Below, piece after piece: positions 10,249 through 20,372 of a DNA stretch of 64,000 nucleotides. Each line of letters begins with the position of its first letter. The stretch's first letter is position 1. The notes beneath the pieces are model-generated. The model saw only the letters and a list, made by a program, of their open reading frames with translations, did not search any database and was not told the origin of the DNA. Made by a program: the position numbers and the translations under genes. Location: positions 1 to 64,000 of the forward strand of contig NZ_CABHMS010000010.1 in NCBI RefSeq assembly GCF_902167635.1. Reading direction: 5' to 3'. Source of the DNA: Chitinophaga vietnamensis. Lineage in GTDB: Bacteria; Bacteroidota; Bacteroidia; Chitinophagales; Chitinophagaceae.

Positions 10249-11199
10249 ATGACAAACTACTGGTGGATCATAGGAGGCGTTCTTTTCGTGCTGCTCAATA
10301 CAGCAGCCGGCCTGATATGGCTGGAACGCAGGATGCTGGCCCTCTGGCAGGACCGCTACGGCCCTAACCGCGCCGGCCCCTTCGGGTTGCTGGTGGTGCT
10401 GGCGGATACGATCAAGTTATTCTTCAAGGAAGACTGGATCCCGCCATTTGCAGATAAGGTTGTATTTGTATTTGCTCCTGCCGTAGTAGTGGCCAGTGTG
10501 CTGATGAGCTTTGCTGTGGTACCTTTTGGACCAAATGTTGTGGTGGCAGATTTCAATATCGGTTTGCTCTTTTTCCTGGCGATGTCGTCTATTGGTGTGT
10601 ATAGCGTGGTGCTGGGCGGCTGGGCTTCCAATAACAAGTATGCGCTGTTGGGCGCCATGCGCGGGGCTTCGCAGATGATCAGCTATGAAGTGTTCATGGG
10701 ACTGGCATTGATGGGCGTGGTGGTGCTCACCGGTTCTTTCAACCTGAGAGAGATTGTAGAAGCACAGCGGAAGATATGGTTCATCATTCCGCAGTTCATC
10801 GGTTTTCTGATATTCCTGATTGCAGGCATTGCTGAAACACACCGTTTACCTTTTGATATCCCCGAGGCGGAAAGCGAGCTGGTAGCGGGTTTCCACTCGG
10901 AGTACTCCGGTATGAAGTTCGGCATGTTCTTCATCGGTGAATATCTTGGCATCACCCTGATATCTTCTATGGTCGTTACCTTATACTTCGGCGGATGGCT
11001 GGGACCTGCATTTTTGCCGCCGGTGATCTGGTTTGTATTGAAAACGTTTGCGTTCATTATGCTGTTCATCCTGTTGCGCGCTTCCATGCCGCGGCCGCGT
11101 TATGATCAGCTGATGGAATACGGGTGGAAAGTGCTCTTCCCCTTGTCGCTGGCCAATTTGCTGGTAACGGCGGGCATCGCGCTCTGGCTCAATCATTAA
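10249..11199 (+). CDS. nuoH: NADH-quinone oxidoreductase subunit H
   Basis: Membrane subunit that forms the quinone-access tunnel together with NuoB and NuoD. The 316-residue product has about eight TM segments and the conserved family blocks [46 protein letters not shown] and [13 protein letters not shown]. These include the acidic loop residues implicated in coupling. It starts only 5 nt after the nuoG stop. Length is close to E. coli NuoH (325). Confidence 0.96.
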   Translation: MTNYWWIIGGVLFVLLNTAAGLIWLERRMLALWQDRYGPNRAGPFGLLVVLADTIKLFFKEDWIPPFADKVVFVFAPAVVVASVLMSFAVVPFGPNVVVADFNIGLLFFLAMSSIGVYSVVLGGWASNNKYALLGAMRGASQMISYEVFMGLALMGVVVLTGSFNLREIVEAQRKIWFIIPQFIGFLIFLIAGIAETHRLPFDIPEAESELVAGFHSEYSGMKFGMFFIGEYLGITLISSMVVTLYFGGWLGPAFLPPVIWFVLKTFAFIMLFILLRASMPRPRYDQLMEYGWKVLFPLSLANLLVTAGIALWLNH

Positions 11200-11242
11200 A
11201 TCCGTAAATCCAAAAATCCGTAAATTCTTAAATCCTCATATC

Positions 11243-11758
11243 ATGTTCAGCCTGATCAGAAGCATGTGGTTAACATTCCTGCATATGTTTCACAAACGGG
11301 AAACATATCAGTATCCGGAAGAACACGCGCCGCTGCCGGCCCGCTGGCGTGGCCGCATTGCGCTCACACGTGATCCGGACGGGGAGGAGCGTTGTGTAGG
11401 ATGCTACCTCTGCGCTGCCGCTTGCCCCGTGGATTGTATCTCCCTGCAAGCAACGGAAGATGAATTTGGAAGAAGATACCCGGAATTTTTCCGCATCAAT
11501 TTCTCCCGCTGCATCTTTTGCGGATTCTGCGAAGAGGCTTGTCCTACCTACGCTATACAGCTGTTGCCGGATTTTGAAATGGCAGAATACAACCGTCAGA
11601 ACCTGGTGTACGAGAAAGAAGACCTGTTGATACAGAGCCAGGGAAAATATCCTGGTTATAACTATTACAAAGTGGCAGGATTGGCGATCAAGAATAAAGA
11701 TAAGGGAGATGCCCAGGATGAGCTGCCGCCGGTAGATATCAAAAGCCTGCTGCCTTAA
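11243..11758 (+). CDS. nuoI: NADH-quinone oxidoreductase subunit I
   Basis: Ferredoxin-like subunit holding two [4Fe-4S] clusters (N6a and N6b) that relay electrons toward N2. Both motifs are complete: [12 protein letters not shown] (about residue 53) and [12 protein letters not shown] (about residue 92). The 171-residue length fits the family (E. coli 180). It is preceded by an AATCC-word spacer (11200-11242) and followed after 11 nt by nuoJ. Confidence 0.96.
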   Translation: MFSLIRSMWLTFLHMFHKRETYQYPEEHAPLPARWRGRIALTRDPDGEERCVGCYLCAAACPVDCISLQATEDEFGRRYPEFFRINFSRCIFCGFCEEACPTYAIQLLPDFEMAEYNRQNLVYEKEDLLIQSQGKYPGYNYYKVAGLAIKNKDKGDAQDELPPVDIKSLLP

Positions 11759-11769
11759 AAAGATAGCTC

Positions 11770-12297
11770 ATGGAAACTGCATTCTATATCGCTGCGGCCA
11801 TTGCGGTGTTATCGACCATCATGGTGATTACGCGTTACAACCTGATGCACGCCTTGCTGTATCTCGTGGTATCCCTGTTGTCGGTAGCGGTGATCCTTTA
11901 TCTCTATGGTGCGCCTTTCATGGCGGCGTTGGAGGTGATCATCTACGCAGGAGCGATCATGGTGCTCATCATCTTTTTTGTGATGATGCTGAACCTGGGT
12001 TCCGAGGCCGACAGAGAAGAGCGGCTATGGCTCAAGCCGCGCATCTGGGTGATCCCCGCGGCGCTATGCGCCGTATTGTTGGGCGAGCTGGTGTACCTGG
12101 TATTGGCGCCGCATCATGCGGCGGCGGGCATAGAGGTAGTGCCGCCGAAAGCCGTGGGCATGGCCTTGTTTGGTCCTTACCTGCTGGCGGTGGAGCTCAC
12201 GGGCATGTTGTTGATGGCAGGCATTGTAGGGGCTTATCATCTCGGCAGGAAGAAAGCAAAAACATTACATCGTTTTCTTGAAAACAGTGCATCATGA
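11770..12297 (+). CDS. nuoJ: NADH-quinone oxidoreductase subunit J
   Basis: Membrane-arm subunit with five predicted TM segments in 175 residues. TM3 carries the conserved [20 protein letters not shown] block, in which the pi-bulge region undergoes coupling movements in structures of the family. The stop overlaps the nuoK start by ATGA (12294-12297), a classic translational-coupling junction. Confidence 0.94.
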   Translation: METAFYIAAAIAVLSTIMVITRYNLMHALLYLVVSLLSVAVILYLYGAPFMAALEVIIYAGAIMVLIIFFVMMLNLGSEADREERLWLKPRIWVIPAALCAVLLGELVYLVLAPHHAAAGIEVVPPKAVGMALFGPYLLAVELTGMLLMAGIVGAYHLGRKKAKTLHRFLENSAS

Positions 12298-12602
12298 ATA
12301 TGCATCCAACTAACGCGGGCCTGCTGCTGGCGGGCATTCTGTTCGTACTGGGCCTGCTCAGTATGCTCATCCGCCGCAACCTGATCTTTATGCTGCTATC
12401 GGTAGAAATCATGCTCAATGCGGCCGGACTGGCCTTCATCGTGGCCTCCTCGCGCTGGGGCAGCGCTGACGGGCAGGTGATGTTCATGTTCATCCTGGCG
12501 ATGGCAGCGGCAGAAGTTTCGGTAGGACTGGCACTGATACTACAGCTTTATCATCAACTCAAAACACTCGACAGCGATGAAGCCAGTCGCATGAGAGGCT
12601 AA
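12294..12602 (+). CDS. nuoK: NADH-quinone oxidoreductase subunit K
   Basis: Small Mrp-related membrane subunit (102 residues, three TM segments) in the proton path between NuoJ and NuoN. The family block [16 protein letters not shown] contains the conserved membrane glutamate of TM2, and a second glutamate occurs in [13 protein letters not shown] in TM3. It overlaps nuoJ by 4 nt and is followed by a 38-nt AATCC-type spacer before nuoL. Confidence 0.95.
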   Translation: MNMHPTNAGLLLAGILFVLGLLSMLIRRNLIFMLLSVEIMLNAAGLAFIVASSRWGSADGQVMFMFILAMAAAEVSVGLALILQLYHQLKTLDSDEASRMRG

Positions 12603-12640
12603 ATCAATACATCCGTCAATCAATAAATTCCAAAATATTT

Positions 12641-14518
12641 ATGTCTGCGCTCTTGATACCGGCCTTTCCCTTCCTGGGTGCGCTTCTCCTGATGCTGGGA
12701 TGGAAGCGTTTCGGGTGTATAGCCGTTTCCGTTATTGGCTGTGGCAGTATTGGTATGGCCGCCCTGATCGCGTTCCTGATCGTCGCCACACAGGGCGGCC
12801 AGCAAGTGCAGCATGCCTGGAACTGGCTACAGGCAGGCACTTTCAGCGCCGGCATCGATCTGCGCATGGATGCGTTGTCCAGCATTTTTGTACTGGTGAT
12901 CACCGGCGTAGGCTTGCTCATACATGTATATTCCACCGGTTATATGAAAGGAGATCCGGACTACGGCCGCTTCTTCGCTTGCATGAACCTCTTTGTGGGC
13001 GCTATGTTGATGCTGGTGATGGCAGATAATTTACTCTTATTATATTTTGGCTGGGAAGGCGTGGGGCTTTGCAGTTACCTGCTGATCGGCTTCTGGTATA
13101 AGGATCCGGCCAATGGCTATGCTGCCAGGAAGGCCTTCATTGTTACCCGCATCGGCGATACGGCGATGGCTATCGCGTTGTTCCTGCTGTTTCAACATAC
13201 CGGTGTGCTGGACATTCCAACGATCCTCGGAAAGGCCGGACAGCTATGGACTTCCGGCGATGCTACTGTTACACTGATCGCATTATTGCTGCTGGGCGGC
13301 GCTGTTGGTAAATCAGCGCAACTGCCGCTGCAAACATGGTTGCCCGATGCGATGGCAGGTCCCACGCCGGTGAGCGCATTGATACATGCTGCCACCATGG
13401 TGACGGCTGGCGTGTACCTGGTTGCCCGCATGCATACTGTATTTGAATTATCACCGCTGGCGCAAACCGCTACCGCGGTGATAGGCGCTATCACCTTGCT
13501 GCTGGCGGGTTTCAGCGCACTGGTGCAAACCGATATCAAAAGGGTACTGGCTTATTCCACCATCAGCCAGATAGGATATATGTTCCTCGCATTGGGAGTA
13601 GGGGCATGGTCGGCCGCTATCTTTCACTTCGTTACGCATGCCTTTTTTAAAGCCCTGTTGTTCATGGCTGCGGGCGGCGTAATCGTGGCTTTGCATCATG
13701 AACAGAACATGTTTAAGATGGGAGGATTGAAGAAGCTGTTGCCCGCGGTATACTGGGTATTTCTCATCGGCGCTGCCTCGCTGACGGCGATCCCCTTGGT
13801 AACAGCCGGCTTTTATAGTAAAGACCAGATCATCTGGTTGTCGTGGTCGGCCGCAGGCGGGCATACCGGCTATTGGCTGGCCGCCTTGCTGGGCGCGCTG
13901 CTCACAGGCATGTACACCTTCCGCATGTTCTTCCTGGTGTTTTATGGAGAAGCAAAAACGCAGGTGCATCATATTCCTGGCCCGGCCATGATGATACCTC
14001 TGTACATATTGGCGGTATTATCTACCGTAGCCGGTTTTATCGAGTTGCCGCATACCATGGGGCATCTTGCTTTATTCAGTCAATGGTTACAGCCGGTATT
14101 GCCGCCGGTGCAAATGCTGCATGAGTCGGCGGGTATGGAGTGGACTTCGCAGGTGTTGTCTGCACTGCTCGCGCTCAGCGGTATCGGTTTGGCTTATGCC
14201 TGGGTGATCCGGCGGCCGCAAGGCATGTCCGATTTCCTGGAGATGCCCGCTATTGCCTGGCTGCGCGGCTGTTGGGCCAGGGGATGGGATTTCGATTTCG
14301 TATATGATATGCTGTTAGTGCGGCCCTTTGTGCGTTTGTCGCGCATGAATCGCCGCGACCTGGTGGATAAGCTCTACACAGGCCTGGCCTGGCTGATGGA
14401 GAGATGCCATAACGCTCTCGCACGTACGCAAAGCGGCCTGCTGCGCTGGTATGTGATGGGCGTGGTGCTGGGAGCCGTCACGATCCTGTCAGTACTGATA
14501 TGGCGGCTATACGAATAA
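12641..14518 (+). CDS. nuoL: NADH-quinone oxidoreductase subunit L
   Basis: Distal antiporter-like proton-pumping subunit of the membrane arm. The 625-residue product has about 16 TM segments. It shows the conserved blocks YFGWEGVGLCSYLLIGFW (with the TM5 glutamate), LQTWLPDAMAGPTPVSALIH, DIKRVLAYSTISQIGYM and THAFFKALLFMAAGGVI. The C-terminal part includes the long lateral-helix region (DKLYTGLAWLMERC). Length is near E. coli NuoL (613). Confidence 0.96.
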   Translation: MSALLIPAFPFLGALLLMLGWKRFGCIAVSVIGCGSIGMAALIAFLIVATQGGQQVQHAWNWLQAGTFSAGIDLRMDALSSIFVLVITGVGLLIHVYSTGYMKGDPDYGRFFACMNLFVGAMLMLVMADNLLLLYFGWEGVGLCSYLLIGFWYKDPANGYAARKAFIVTRIGDTAMAIALFLLFQHTGVLDIPTILGKAGQLWTSGDATVTLIALLLLGGAVGKSAQLPLQTWLPDAMAGPTPVSALIHAATMVTAGVYLVARMHTVFELSPLAQTATAVIGAITLLLAGFSALVQTDIKRVLAYSTISQIGYMFLALGVGAWSAAIFHFVTHAFFKALLFMAAGGVIVALHHEQNMFKMGGLKKLLPAVYWVFLIGAASLTAIPLVTAGFYSKDQIIWLSWSAAGGHTGYWLAALLGALLTGMYTFRMFFLVFYGEAKTQVHHIPGPAMMIPLYILAVLSTVAGFIELPHTMGHLALFSQWLQPVLPPVQMLHESAGMEWTSQVLSALLALSGIGLAYAWVIRRPQGMSDFLEMPAIAWLRGCWARGWDFDFVYDMLLVRPFVRLSRMNRRDLVDKLYTGLAWLMERCHNALARTQSGLLRWYVMGVVLGAVTILSVLIWRLYE

Positions 14519-14546
14519 TACTAACGTTAACGGATAAACGTATTTT

Positions 14547-16046
14547 ATGATACTGCTAACACTCATCCTGATACTGCTGGCCGGGGCGCTGCTGTCCTGG
14601 GCCGCGGCGCGTGTCAATCCGGCGCTATGCCGCTGGATATCGCTTTGCAGCCTGTTGGTGAACTTTGGTATCGTGCTGGGGATATGGATGGGGCATAGTG
14701 GTTTGAACGCCCTGCAACAGGGTGTCTGGTGGTATGAATACCGCGCCGGCTGGGTGCCGCATTTTGGCATCAGCCTGCATCTTGCACTGGACGGACTCAG
14801 TTTGTTAATGCTGGTGCTCACCTTCTTCCTGGGGGCATTGAGCGTGCTGATCTCCTGGCGTGAAATACGCACCCGCATTGGATTCTATCATTTCAACCTC
14901 TTGTTTGTATTGGCCGGTATCACCGGGGTATTCCTGACGCTCGATCTTTTTCTTTTTTATTTTTTCTGGGAGATGATGTTGATACCGATGTATTTCCTGA
15001 TCGGTATCTGGGGGCATGAGCATCGTGAATATGCGGCCAACAAGTTTTTCATCTTTACGCAGGCGGGCGGCTTGCTGATGTTGTTGGCTATACTGGGCTT
15101 GTATTTTGTGCACGGGGCTAACACCAACGTATATACGTTTGATTACAATGAGCTGCTGCAAACGCCCATGTCGGCCGCTGTGGCGCATTGGCTGATGCTG
15201 GGCTTCCTCATTGCCTTCCTCGTAAAATTACCTGCCGTACCATTTCATACCTGGCTGCCGGATGCGCATACGGAGGCGCCCACTGCCGGCAGCGTGATAC
15301 TGGCGGGGCTGTTGCTGAAAACCGGGGCCTATGGCATCCTGCGTTTTGTGTTGCCTTTGTTTCCCAATGCCGCCGCTGCATTTGCGCCCTGGGCCATGCT
15401 GCTGGGCGTGCTGGGCATCCTCTATGGCGGTATGCTGGCCTATGCGCAAACAGATCTCAAGCGCCTTGTGGCCTACACAAGCGTGAGCCATATGGGCTTC
15501 GTACTATTAGGGGCTTTTGCCTTCAATGAGATCGCCTACCAGGGTGTGATCATGCAAATGATTGCACATGGCGTGAGCACGGGCGCGCTCTTTATGATCT
15601 CCGGCGCTTTGTACGAACGTTTGCATACCCGTAACCTGCAAAGGATGGGTGGCCTCTGGCAGATCATGCCAGTGATGGGCACGGCCACCATGATCTTTGT
15701 GATGGCCTCTCTCGGCTTGCCGGGCCTTGGCAATTTCATTGCGGAATTCCTGATACTGCTGGGCAGCTGGCAGGCAAGCCACTGGCTCACGGTGCTGGCA
15801 ACGACAGGGCTGGTGGTGGCCACCGCCTATTCGCTGCGCATCATGCAGAAAGTATTTTTCGGGCATAATGAGCGGCAGTATGCTTTGCCCGACCTGAGCC
15901 GCCGCGAGCTGCTGATCCTGGTATCCCTGATACTGGTCATACTCTGGCTGGGCGTATATCCGCAAGCGGTATTGAAGATGTCCCGGAATCCCGTGCCGCC
16001 GGGCATTACAGCGGCATCCTTTTCTTTCAGATCTCTTAATCCTTAG
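14547..16046 (+). CDS. nuoM: NADH-quinone oxidoreductase subunit M
   Basis: Second antiporter-like proton-pumping subunit: 499 residues and about 14 TM segments. Conserved blocks include FYFFWEMMLIPMYFLIG (TM5 glutamate), VPFHTWLPDAHTEAPTAGSV, GAYGILRF and DLKRLVAYTSVSHMGFV. It follows nuoL after 28 nt and precedes nuoN by 3 nt. Length matches the family (E. coli 509). Confidence 0.96.
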   Translation: MILLTLILILLAGALLSWAAARVNPALCRWISLCSLLVNFGIVLGIWMGHSGLNALQQGVWWYEYRAGWVPHFGISLHLALDGLSLLMLVLTFFLGALSVLISWREIRTRIGFYHFNLLFVLAGITGVFLTLDLFLFYFFWEMMLIPMYFLIGIWGHEHREYAANKFFIFTQAGGLLMLLAILGLYFVHGANTNVYTFDYNELLQTPMSAAVAHWLMLGFLIAFLVKLPAVPFHTWLPDAHTEAPTAGSVILAGLLLKTGAYGILRFVLPLFPNAAAAFAPWAMLLGVLGILYGGMLAYAQTDLKRLVAYTSVSHMGFVLLGAFAFNEIAYQGVIMQMIAHGVSTGALFMISGALYERLHTRNLQRMGGLWQIMPVMGTATMIFVMASLGLPGLGNFIAEFLILLGSWQASHWLTVLATTGLVVATAYSLRIMQKVFFGHNERQYALPDLSRRELLILVSLILVILWLGVYPQAVLKMSRNPVPPGITAASFSFRSLNP

Positions 16047-16049
16047 CAT

Positions 16050-17492
16050 ATGTCGTTTGCAGATTTCATCAGTCTTGGCCCATTGATCACGCTATGCGCA
16101 GCGGCGGTGATAGCGATGCTGCTGGTGGCCGCCTGGCGTAACCACCGCCTGGTATATTTCTTTACGGTGCTGGCGTTTGTAATGGCCTTGTTATCGGTGT
16201 TTCCTGCTATCCGCTACCTGCCGCACCAGATACCGCCATTGCTGGTGATCGACGAGTTCTCCCTTTTCAATTCCGGGTTGATACTGGTAGCGGGTTTTAT
16301 CATCCTGCTCTTGTCTTTCAATTATTTTGAAGAGCGGGAAGAGCGTAAGGAAGAATATTATCTTTTGCTGATACTGGCTACCATCGGGGCTTTGGTGCTG
16401 GTGGTGAGCAGGCATTTCATGTCTTTGTTCCTGGGGCTGGAAACGCTGAGCATCAGCCTTTATGGCCTGATTGCTTACCTGCGCGCCCGTGAACGCTCTG
16501 ACGAGGCAGGCATCAAATACCTGATACTGGCGGCGCTGTCGTCCGCTTTCCTGTTGTTCGGCATGGCGCTCGTATACGCCTTTTCCGGCCATCTCGATTT
16601 TCCGGGTATCGGTGACGCCATCACCAAAGCAGGTCGTTTACCCGTTACCGTTATAGCCGGTTTTGCATTGATGCTGATCGGTATCGGGTTTAAATTAGGC
16701 ATCGTACCTTTTCATATGTGGGCGCCGGATATCTATGAAGGCGCGCCTTTGCCGGTGGCGGCATTTATTGCTACAGTCTCCAAAGGGGCCATGCTGGTGG
16801 TGTTGATCCGTTTTTACCAGGATATACACGGCAGCAGCTGGCCGATGCTCTGGTGGATAGTGGCCATCATTGCGGTAGCGTCGATGTTTACGGGCAACTG
16901 GCTGGCGCTTACGCAGCAGAACATCAAACGGATGCTGGCCTATTCTTCTATTGCACATATGGGTTATATCATGGTGGCTTTTCTGTCCGGTGTGCAAACG
17001 GGTCTGGAGGCTATCGCTTTCTACCTGGTGGCTTATTTCATTACCAGCATCGGCGCCTTCGGTGTGCTCATTGTGATGTCGAGCAGCCGCCAGGATGCGG
17101 AAACGATTGCAGACTACCAGGGTCTTTTCTGGCGTTATCCCTGGATCGCTACGGTGTTTACAGCCATGCTGCTGTCTTTGGCGGGCATCCCGCTCACTGC
17201 GGGTTTCATTGGTAAATTTTATGTAGTGATGGCCGGAGTGAACGGGCATCTCTGGTTCCTGTTATTCATGTTGGTAGCGAACAGTGTGATCGGGCTCTAT
17301 TACTACATCCGGCTGATTGCGGCCATGTTCCGTGCGCCCCGCGAAGGAGAGATGCCAACAATGATCACGCCTTCGTTACCGGTAGCTGGAAATATAACGT
17401 TAGGATTGCTAACTGTATTGCTGGTAGTGTTGGGCGTCTATCCCACGGCGGTGATGCAGTTGATACAACAGATGATGAAGATATTAGTATAA
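16050..17492 (+). CDS. nuoN: NADH-quinone oxidoreductase subunit N
   Basis: Third antiporter-like proton-pumping subunit, next to NuoK: 480 residues and about 14 TM segments. Family blocks: LFLGLETLSISLYGLIAY (TM5 glutamate), GFKLGIVPFHMWAPDIYEG, NIKRMLAYSSIAHMGYIMV and GIPLTAGFIGKFYV. It is the last gene of the operon, and its stop codon abuts a strong terminator hairpin. Confidence 0.96.
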   Translation: MSFADFISLGPLITLCAAAVIAMLLVAAWRNHRLVYFFTVLAFVMALLSVFPAIRYLPHQIPPLLVIDEFSLFNSGLILVAGFIILLLSFNYFEEREERKEEYYLLLILATIGALVLVVSRHFMSLFLGLETLSISLYGLIAYLRARERSDEAGIKYLILAALSSAFLLFGMALVYAFSGHLDFPGIGDAITKAGRLPVTVIAGFALMLIGIGFKLGIVPFHMWAPDIYEGAPLPVAAFIATVSKGAMLVVLIRFYQDIHGSSWPMLWWIVAIIAVASMFTGNWLALTQQNIKRMLAYSSIAHMGYIMVAFLSGVQTGLEAIAFYLVAYFITSIGAFGVLIVMSSSRQDAETIADYQGLFWRYPWIATVFTAMLLSLAGIPLTAGFIGKFYVVMAGVNGHLWFLLFMLVANSVIGLYYYIRLIAAMFRAPREGEMPTMITPSLPVAGNITLGLLTVLLVVLGVYPTAVMQLIQQMMKILV

Positions 17493-17526
17493 AAAGGAAG
17501 GCGGCCGACTGGCCGCCTTCCTTTTT
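17491..17526. terminator. nuo operon terminator, bidirectional
   Basis: Arms of 16 nt (AAAAAGGAAGGCGGCC and complement) pair perfectly around GACT and end in a T-run. The leading A-run makes it usable for the convergent minus-strand receptor gene ending at 17535 as well. Confidence 0.92.
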
Positions 17527-17534
17527 ATATGTTA

Positions 17535-19973
17535 TCAACCCGCTCTCTTCTGTTCCGCGCTAGTCCCCGTTTGGCGGTCACGCGCTGCTTTGATGGAGCT
17601 GCTGCCGAATTTATAGCTGAAGTAAATACTGTATGTTTTAAACTGCCAGGTATTGTAGATAGACATATCCAGGTTGGCATATTTCGCATTGCCCCTGTAG
17701 AACTGGTTTTGCAAGAGGTTATTGGCAGTGAGTTTGATCGTAGCCTTTTTGTCGAGGAAAGTCTTCTGTATACCAATGTTCATATTATGCCGCGCTACTC
17801 CGTCGAACAGCGCATATACGAAGGGCGACTCATAAAAGGCCGTCAGCTCTATTTTGTAGTCTTTCGGTAAGGTGAATGTATTGGTGCTGTTGATATAGTA
17901 GGTGAAAGAACTGCGTGTTACTGCGGCGCCGCCATTGATGCCCTGGAAATGGAATTGGCTGTAGCCGGTATTCATGTTATTATCCATGTGCCACCACTTG
18001 GTGAAATCAGCGGGGATGGTGAGCGATACGGTGTAGGCCTTGCTCCAGTTATAGTTCATCGCTACGCTGATGCTGGCTTTGGTGCTGTCGTTCTGTTCAA
18101 TGAATTCTTCAATGAAATCCTTTGTCCGGTTATATCCCAGCGTGAGGATATATTTATCCTTGAAGATGTACGACAGCTCTGTGTTGTCTGAATACTGCGG
18201 ACGCAGGTAGGGATTGCCATGGCCGAAGGTGTACCGGTCGAGATAGAACAGGAACGGATTGAGCTGGCTGTATTCCGGTCTTTCGATCCTGCGGGTATAG
18301 GCCAGGTTGAGCTTGTGTTTGTCGTTGATCTTTTCTTCCAGGTTGATGTTGGGGAAGAAATCAAGATAAGTCCTTTTCACGCTGCTTTTCACGGAATAGG
18401 AGGTACCTTCGGAATTGGTTTGTTCTGCGCGCAATCCGAGCTGCATGCTGAATTTTTTCCAGGCTTTTTTATAGCTGGCATATGCCGCATATATATCTTC
18501 CTGGTACCTGAACTGATCGCTCAGGCCTGGAGAAGTAATGTAGTGGCCATTCAGCAGGGAATCGTACTGGAATATGTTGCTGGTGGTAACGAAGCTGGCT
18601 TTTACGCCTGCTTCGATTTTGCTTTGCTTGCCGAGTGGCCAGGAGAGGTCGGCTTTGGCGCTTTTGATAGTGATCTGCGTGGTGCCGAAGTTCTGTATGC
18701 CGTTAAAGTTGCGGAACTTTTGTGAGTGCATGTCGTACAGACTATCGTTCAGCGTTAGGTGCCGGTGGTTGTTGAAACGGGCGTAATCCAGGTCCACACT
18801 TAGTTCGCGGCCACCGGCGGTGTCCAGTACGCTTTTGTAGTTGACGTTAACGGCTACGTTATCGAAGTGGTTATCGTTCCGTGATAGTGAATGCAGCACA
18901 GAGTCCGGCTGCTGATTAACCTGGCCCAGCCTGGTTTGACTGATGATCCTGTTGCCGAAAGAGTTGGCATAGCCGTTCACCAGCACGCCTACGGTGTTTT
19001 TGTCGTCCAGGAAGTAGTCCAGTCCGGCTTTGTAGGTATTGTTGATGAACTCGTTGCGATGCGCTACGCTTTGGCGCAGTGCGGTGGTCATGATACTGTC
19101 TTTCACATTCCGGCTGTACTCGCGGGTAACACGGAAGGGACGGTCGCCGCGGTTGAAGTCACCATAGAGGTTGAACTTCGTGGTTCTCCAGTTGAAGTTG
19201 CCGCCAGCGCTGTAGAAGCCGTAGTAGGCTTGCGACAGTGTTGCGTTCACTGAGCCGTTGATACCCGTGAGTTTGCCTTTTTTTGTTTTGATGTTGATAA
19301 TACCACCGTTACCGGCGGCGTCATATTTGGCGGGAGGAGTGGTCATGATCTCTATCTGCGCGATGGTTTCCGCGGCGGTGCTCTTGAGCATATCGGTGAG
19401 CTGATCGCCGGTGAGATAAGTGAGTTTACCATCTATCATCACCTGTACGGATTTACCTTTCAGCAGCAGTTGTTCGTTCTGGTCCAGCTGTACGCCCGGT
19501 GCGCGGCGGAGGATATCCAGCGCGGTGTTACCGGCGGCGGTAGGGCTGCTTTCCACGTTCAGCACGGTTTTGCCGGCTTCCCTTTCAATGAAAGGTTTCT
19601 GGGCGGTCACGTTCACAGCTTGGAGATTTTTTGCCAATGATTCCAGCTGCACGGTGTTGAGGGAGATGTTCTTGTGGCCTGCGCCGATGTTGAATGATGC
19701 TGAATAATGTGTATTATATCCTAACTGTGACGCCTGTACGAAATAGTTGCCGTCAGGTATCTTTTCGAATTTGGCGTTGCCGTCTTCGGTAGTGAGTTCG
19801 CCTTTAACGAGTACAGAGTCTTTTACATGCCGCAGCAATACGCTGGCGAAAGGAAGTGGTTTACCAGTTTTATCCGTGACTTTCAGGTTGATTGTGCCAG
19901 CAGGGGATTGCTGGGCATGGGATACATATACAATTTGAAATAGCATTCCCAATACGACAATGAACTTTTTCAT
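17535..19973 (-). CDS. TonB-dependent outer-membrane beta-barrel protein
   Basis: An 812-residue outer-membrane protein of the Bacteroidota 'outer membrane beta-barrel' type. A signal peptide (residues 1-20, SHAQ) is followed by a carboxypeptidase-regulatory-like Ig domain (about 27-105, TDKTGKPLPFASVLL). Next comes a plug domain (about 120-215: ALDILRRAPGVQLD, VQVMIDGKLTYL, GNGGIINIKTKKG). The remaining 600 residues are a beta-barrel rich in alternating aromatic strands, ending YSIYFSYKFGSSS plus a charged tail. It probably transports or binds a ligand through TonB, but the substrate cannot be read from sequence. No SusD partner is adjacent. Confidence 0.88.
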   Translation of the reverse strand: MKKFIVVLGMLFQIVYVSHAQQSPAGTINLKVTDKTGKPLPFASVLLRHVKDSVLVKGELTTEDGNAKFEKIPDGNYFVQASQLGYNTHYSASFNIGAGHKNISLNTVQLESLAKNLQAVNVTAQKPFIEREAGKTVLNVESSPTAAGNTALDILRRAPGVQLDQNEQLLLKGKSVQVMIDGKLTYLTGDQLTDMLKSTAAETIAQIEIMTTPPAKYDAAGNGGIINIKTKKGKLTGINGSVNATLSQAYYGFYSAGGNFNWRTTKFNLYGDFNRGDRPFRVTREYSRNVKDSIMTTALRQSVAHRNEFINNTYKAGLDYFLDDKNTVGVLVNGYANSFGNRIISQTRLGQVNQQPDSVLHSLSRNDNHFDNVAVNVNYKSVLDTAGGRELSVDLDYARFNNHRHLTLNDSLYDMHSQKFRNFNGIQNFGTTQITIKSAKADLSWPLGKQSKIEAGVKASFVTTSNIFQYDSLLNGHYITSPGLSDQFRYQEDIYAAYASYKKAWKKFSMQLGLRAEQTNSEGTSYSVKSSVKRTYLDFFPNINLEEKINDKHKLNLAYTRRIERPEYSQLNPFLFYLDRYTFGHGNPYLRPQYSDNTELSYIFKDKYILTLGYNRTKDFIEEFIEQNDSTKASISVAMNYNWSKAYTVSLTIPADFTKWWHMDNNMNTGYSQFHFQGINGGAAVTRSSFTYYINSTNTFTLPKDYKIELTAFYESPFVYALFDGVARHNMNIGIQKTFLDKKATIKLTANNLLQNQFYRGNAKYANLDMSIYNTWQFKTYSIYFSYKFGSSSIKAARDRQTGTSAEQKRAG

Positions 19974-20032
19974 ACTATCGTTCAGTTATTTTCTCTAAGC
20001 AATGTTGATTCCTTCCGGAATTGATTCCGGCC

Positions 20033-20290
20033 CTATCTATGTTGAGTGAATTGGAAGATGGAAATTAATGCGTCTTTGACCTGGGCTGTCCGGGTACTTA
20101 CCTTGCCGGGCGTACAGGCAGGGGTGGCGGGGGACGGTTCATTTTCCAGGATATGTCCTACAGTGATCAGGTAAACAGGCATTATGTCCGGCCTGCTGGC
20201 CGACAGGGTTTGCGTATTGATTTTGCCTTTGCAGGCCACAGCAAGCAGGCCGAGGGCGCAGAAGGCTATAAAGACAGCAACTTTTTTCAT
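20033..20290 (-). CDS. Small putative lipoprotein
   Basis: An 85-residue ORF starting MKKVAVFIAFCALGLLAVAC, a clear lipoprotein signal with the predicted lipidated Cys at residue 20, followed by KGK. The mature part (about 65 residues) has no recognised domain. It lies between the outer-membrane receptor and the aspartate kinase on the same strand. The convincing lipobox is the main reason to believe it; function is unknown. Confidence 0.5.
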   Translation of the reverse strand: MKKVAVFIAFCALGLLAVACKGKINTQTLSASRPDIMPVYLITVGHILENEPSPATPACTPGKVSTRTAQVKDALISIFQFTQHR

Positions 20291-20372
20291 ACCGGAGCTT
20301 TGTTTGCATTAAAGACGTACCAGCCTGAAAAAAGTTGCACAAGGGAGTAAAAAAATTCTTGGGTCGATAAAT

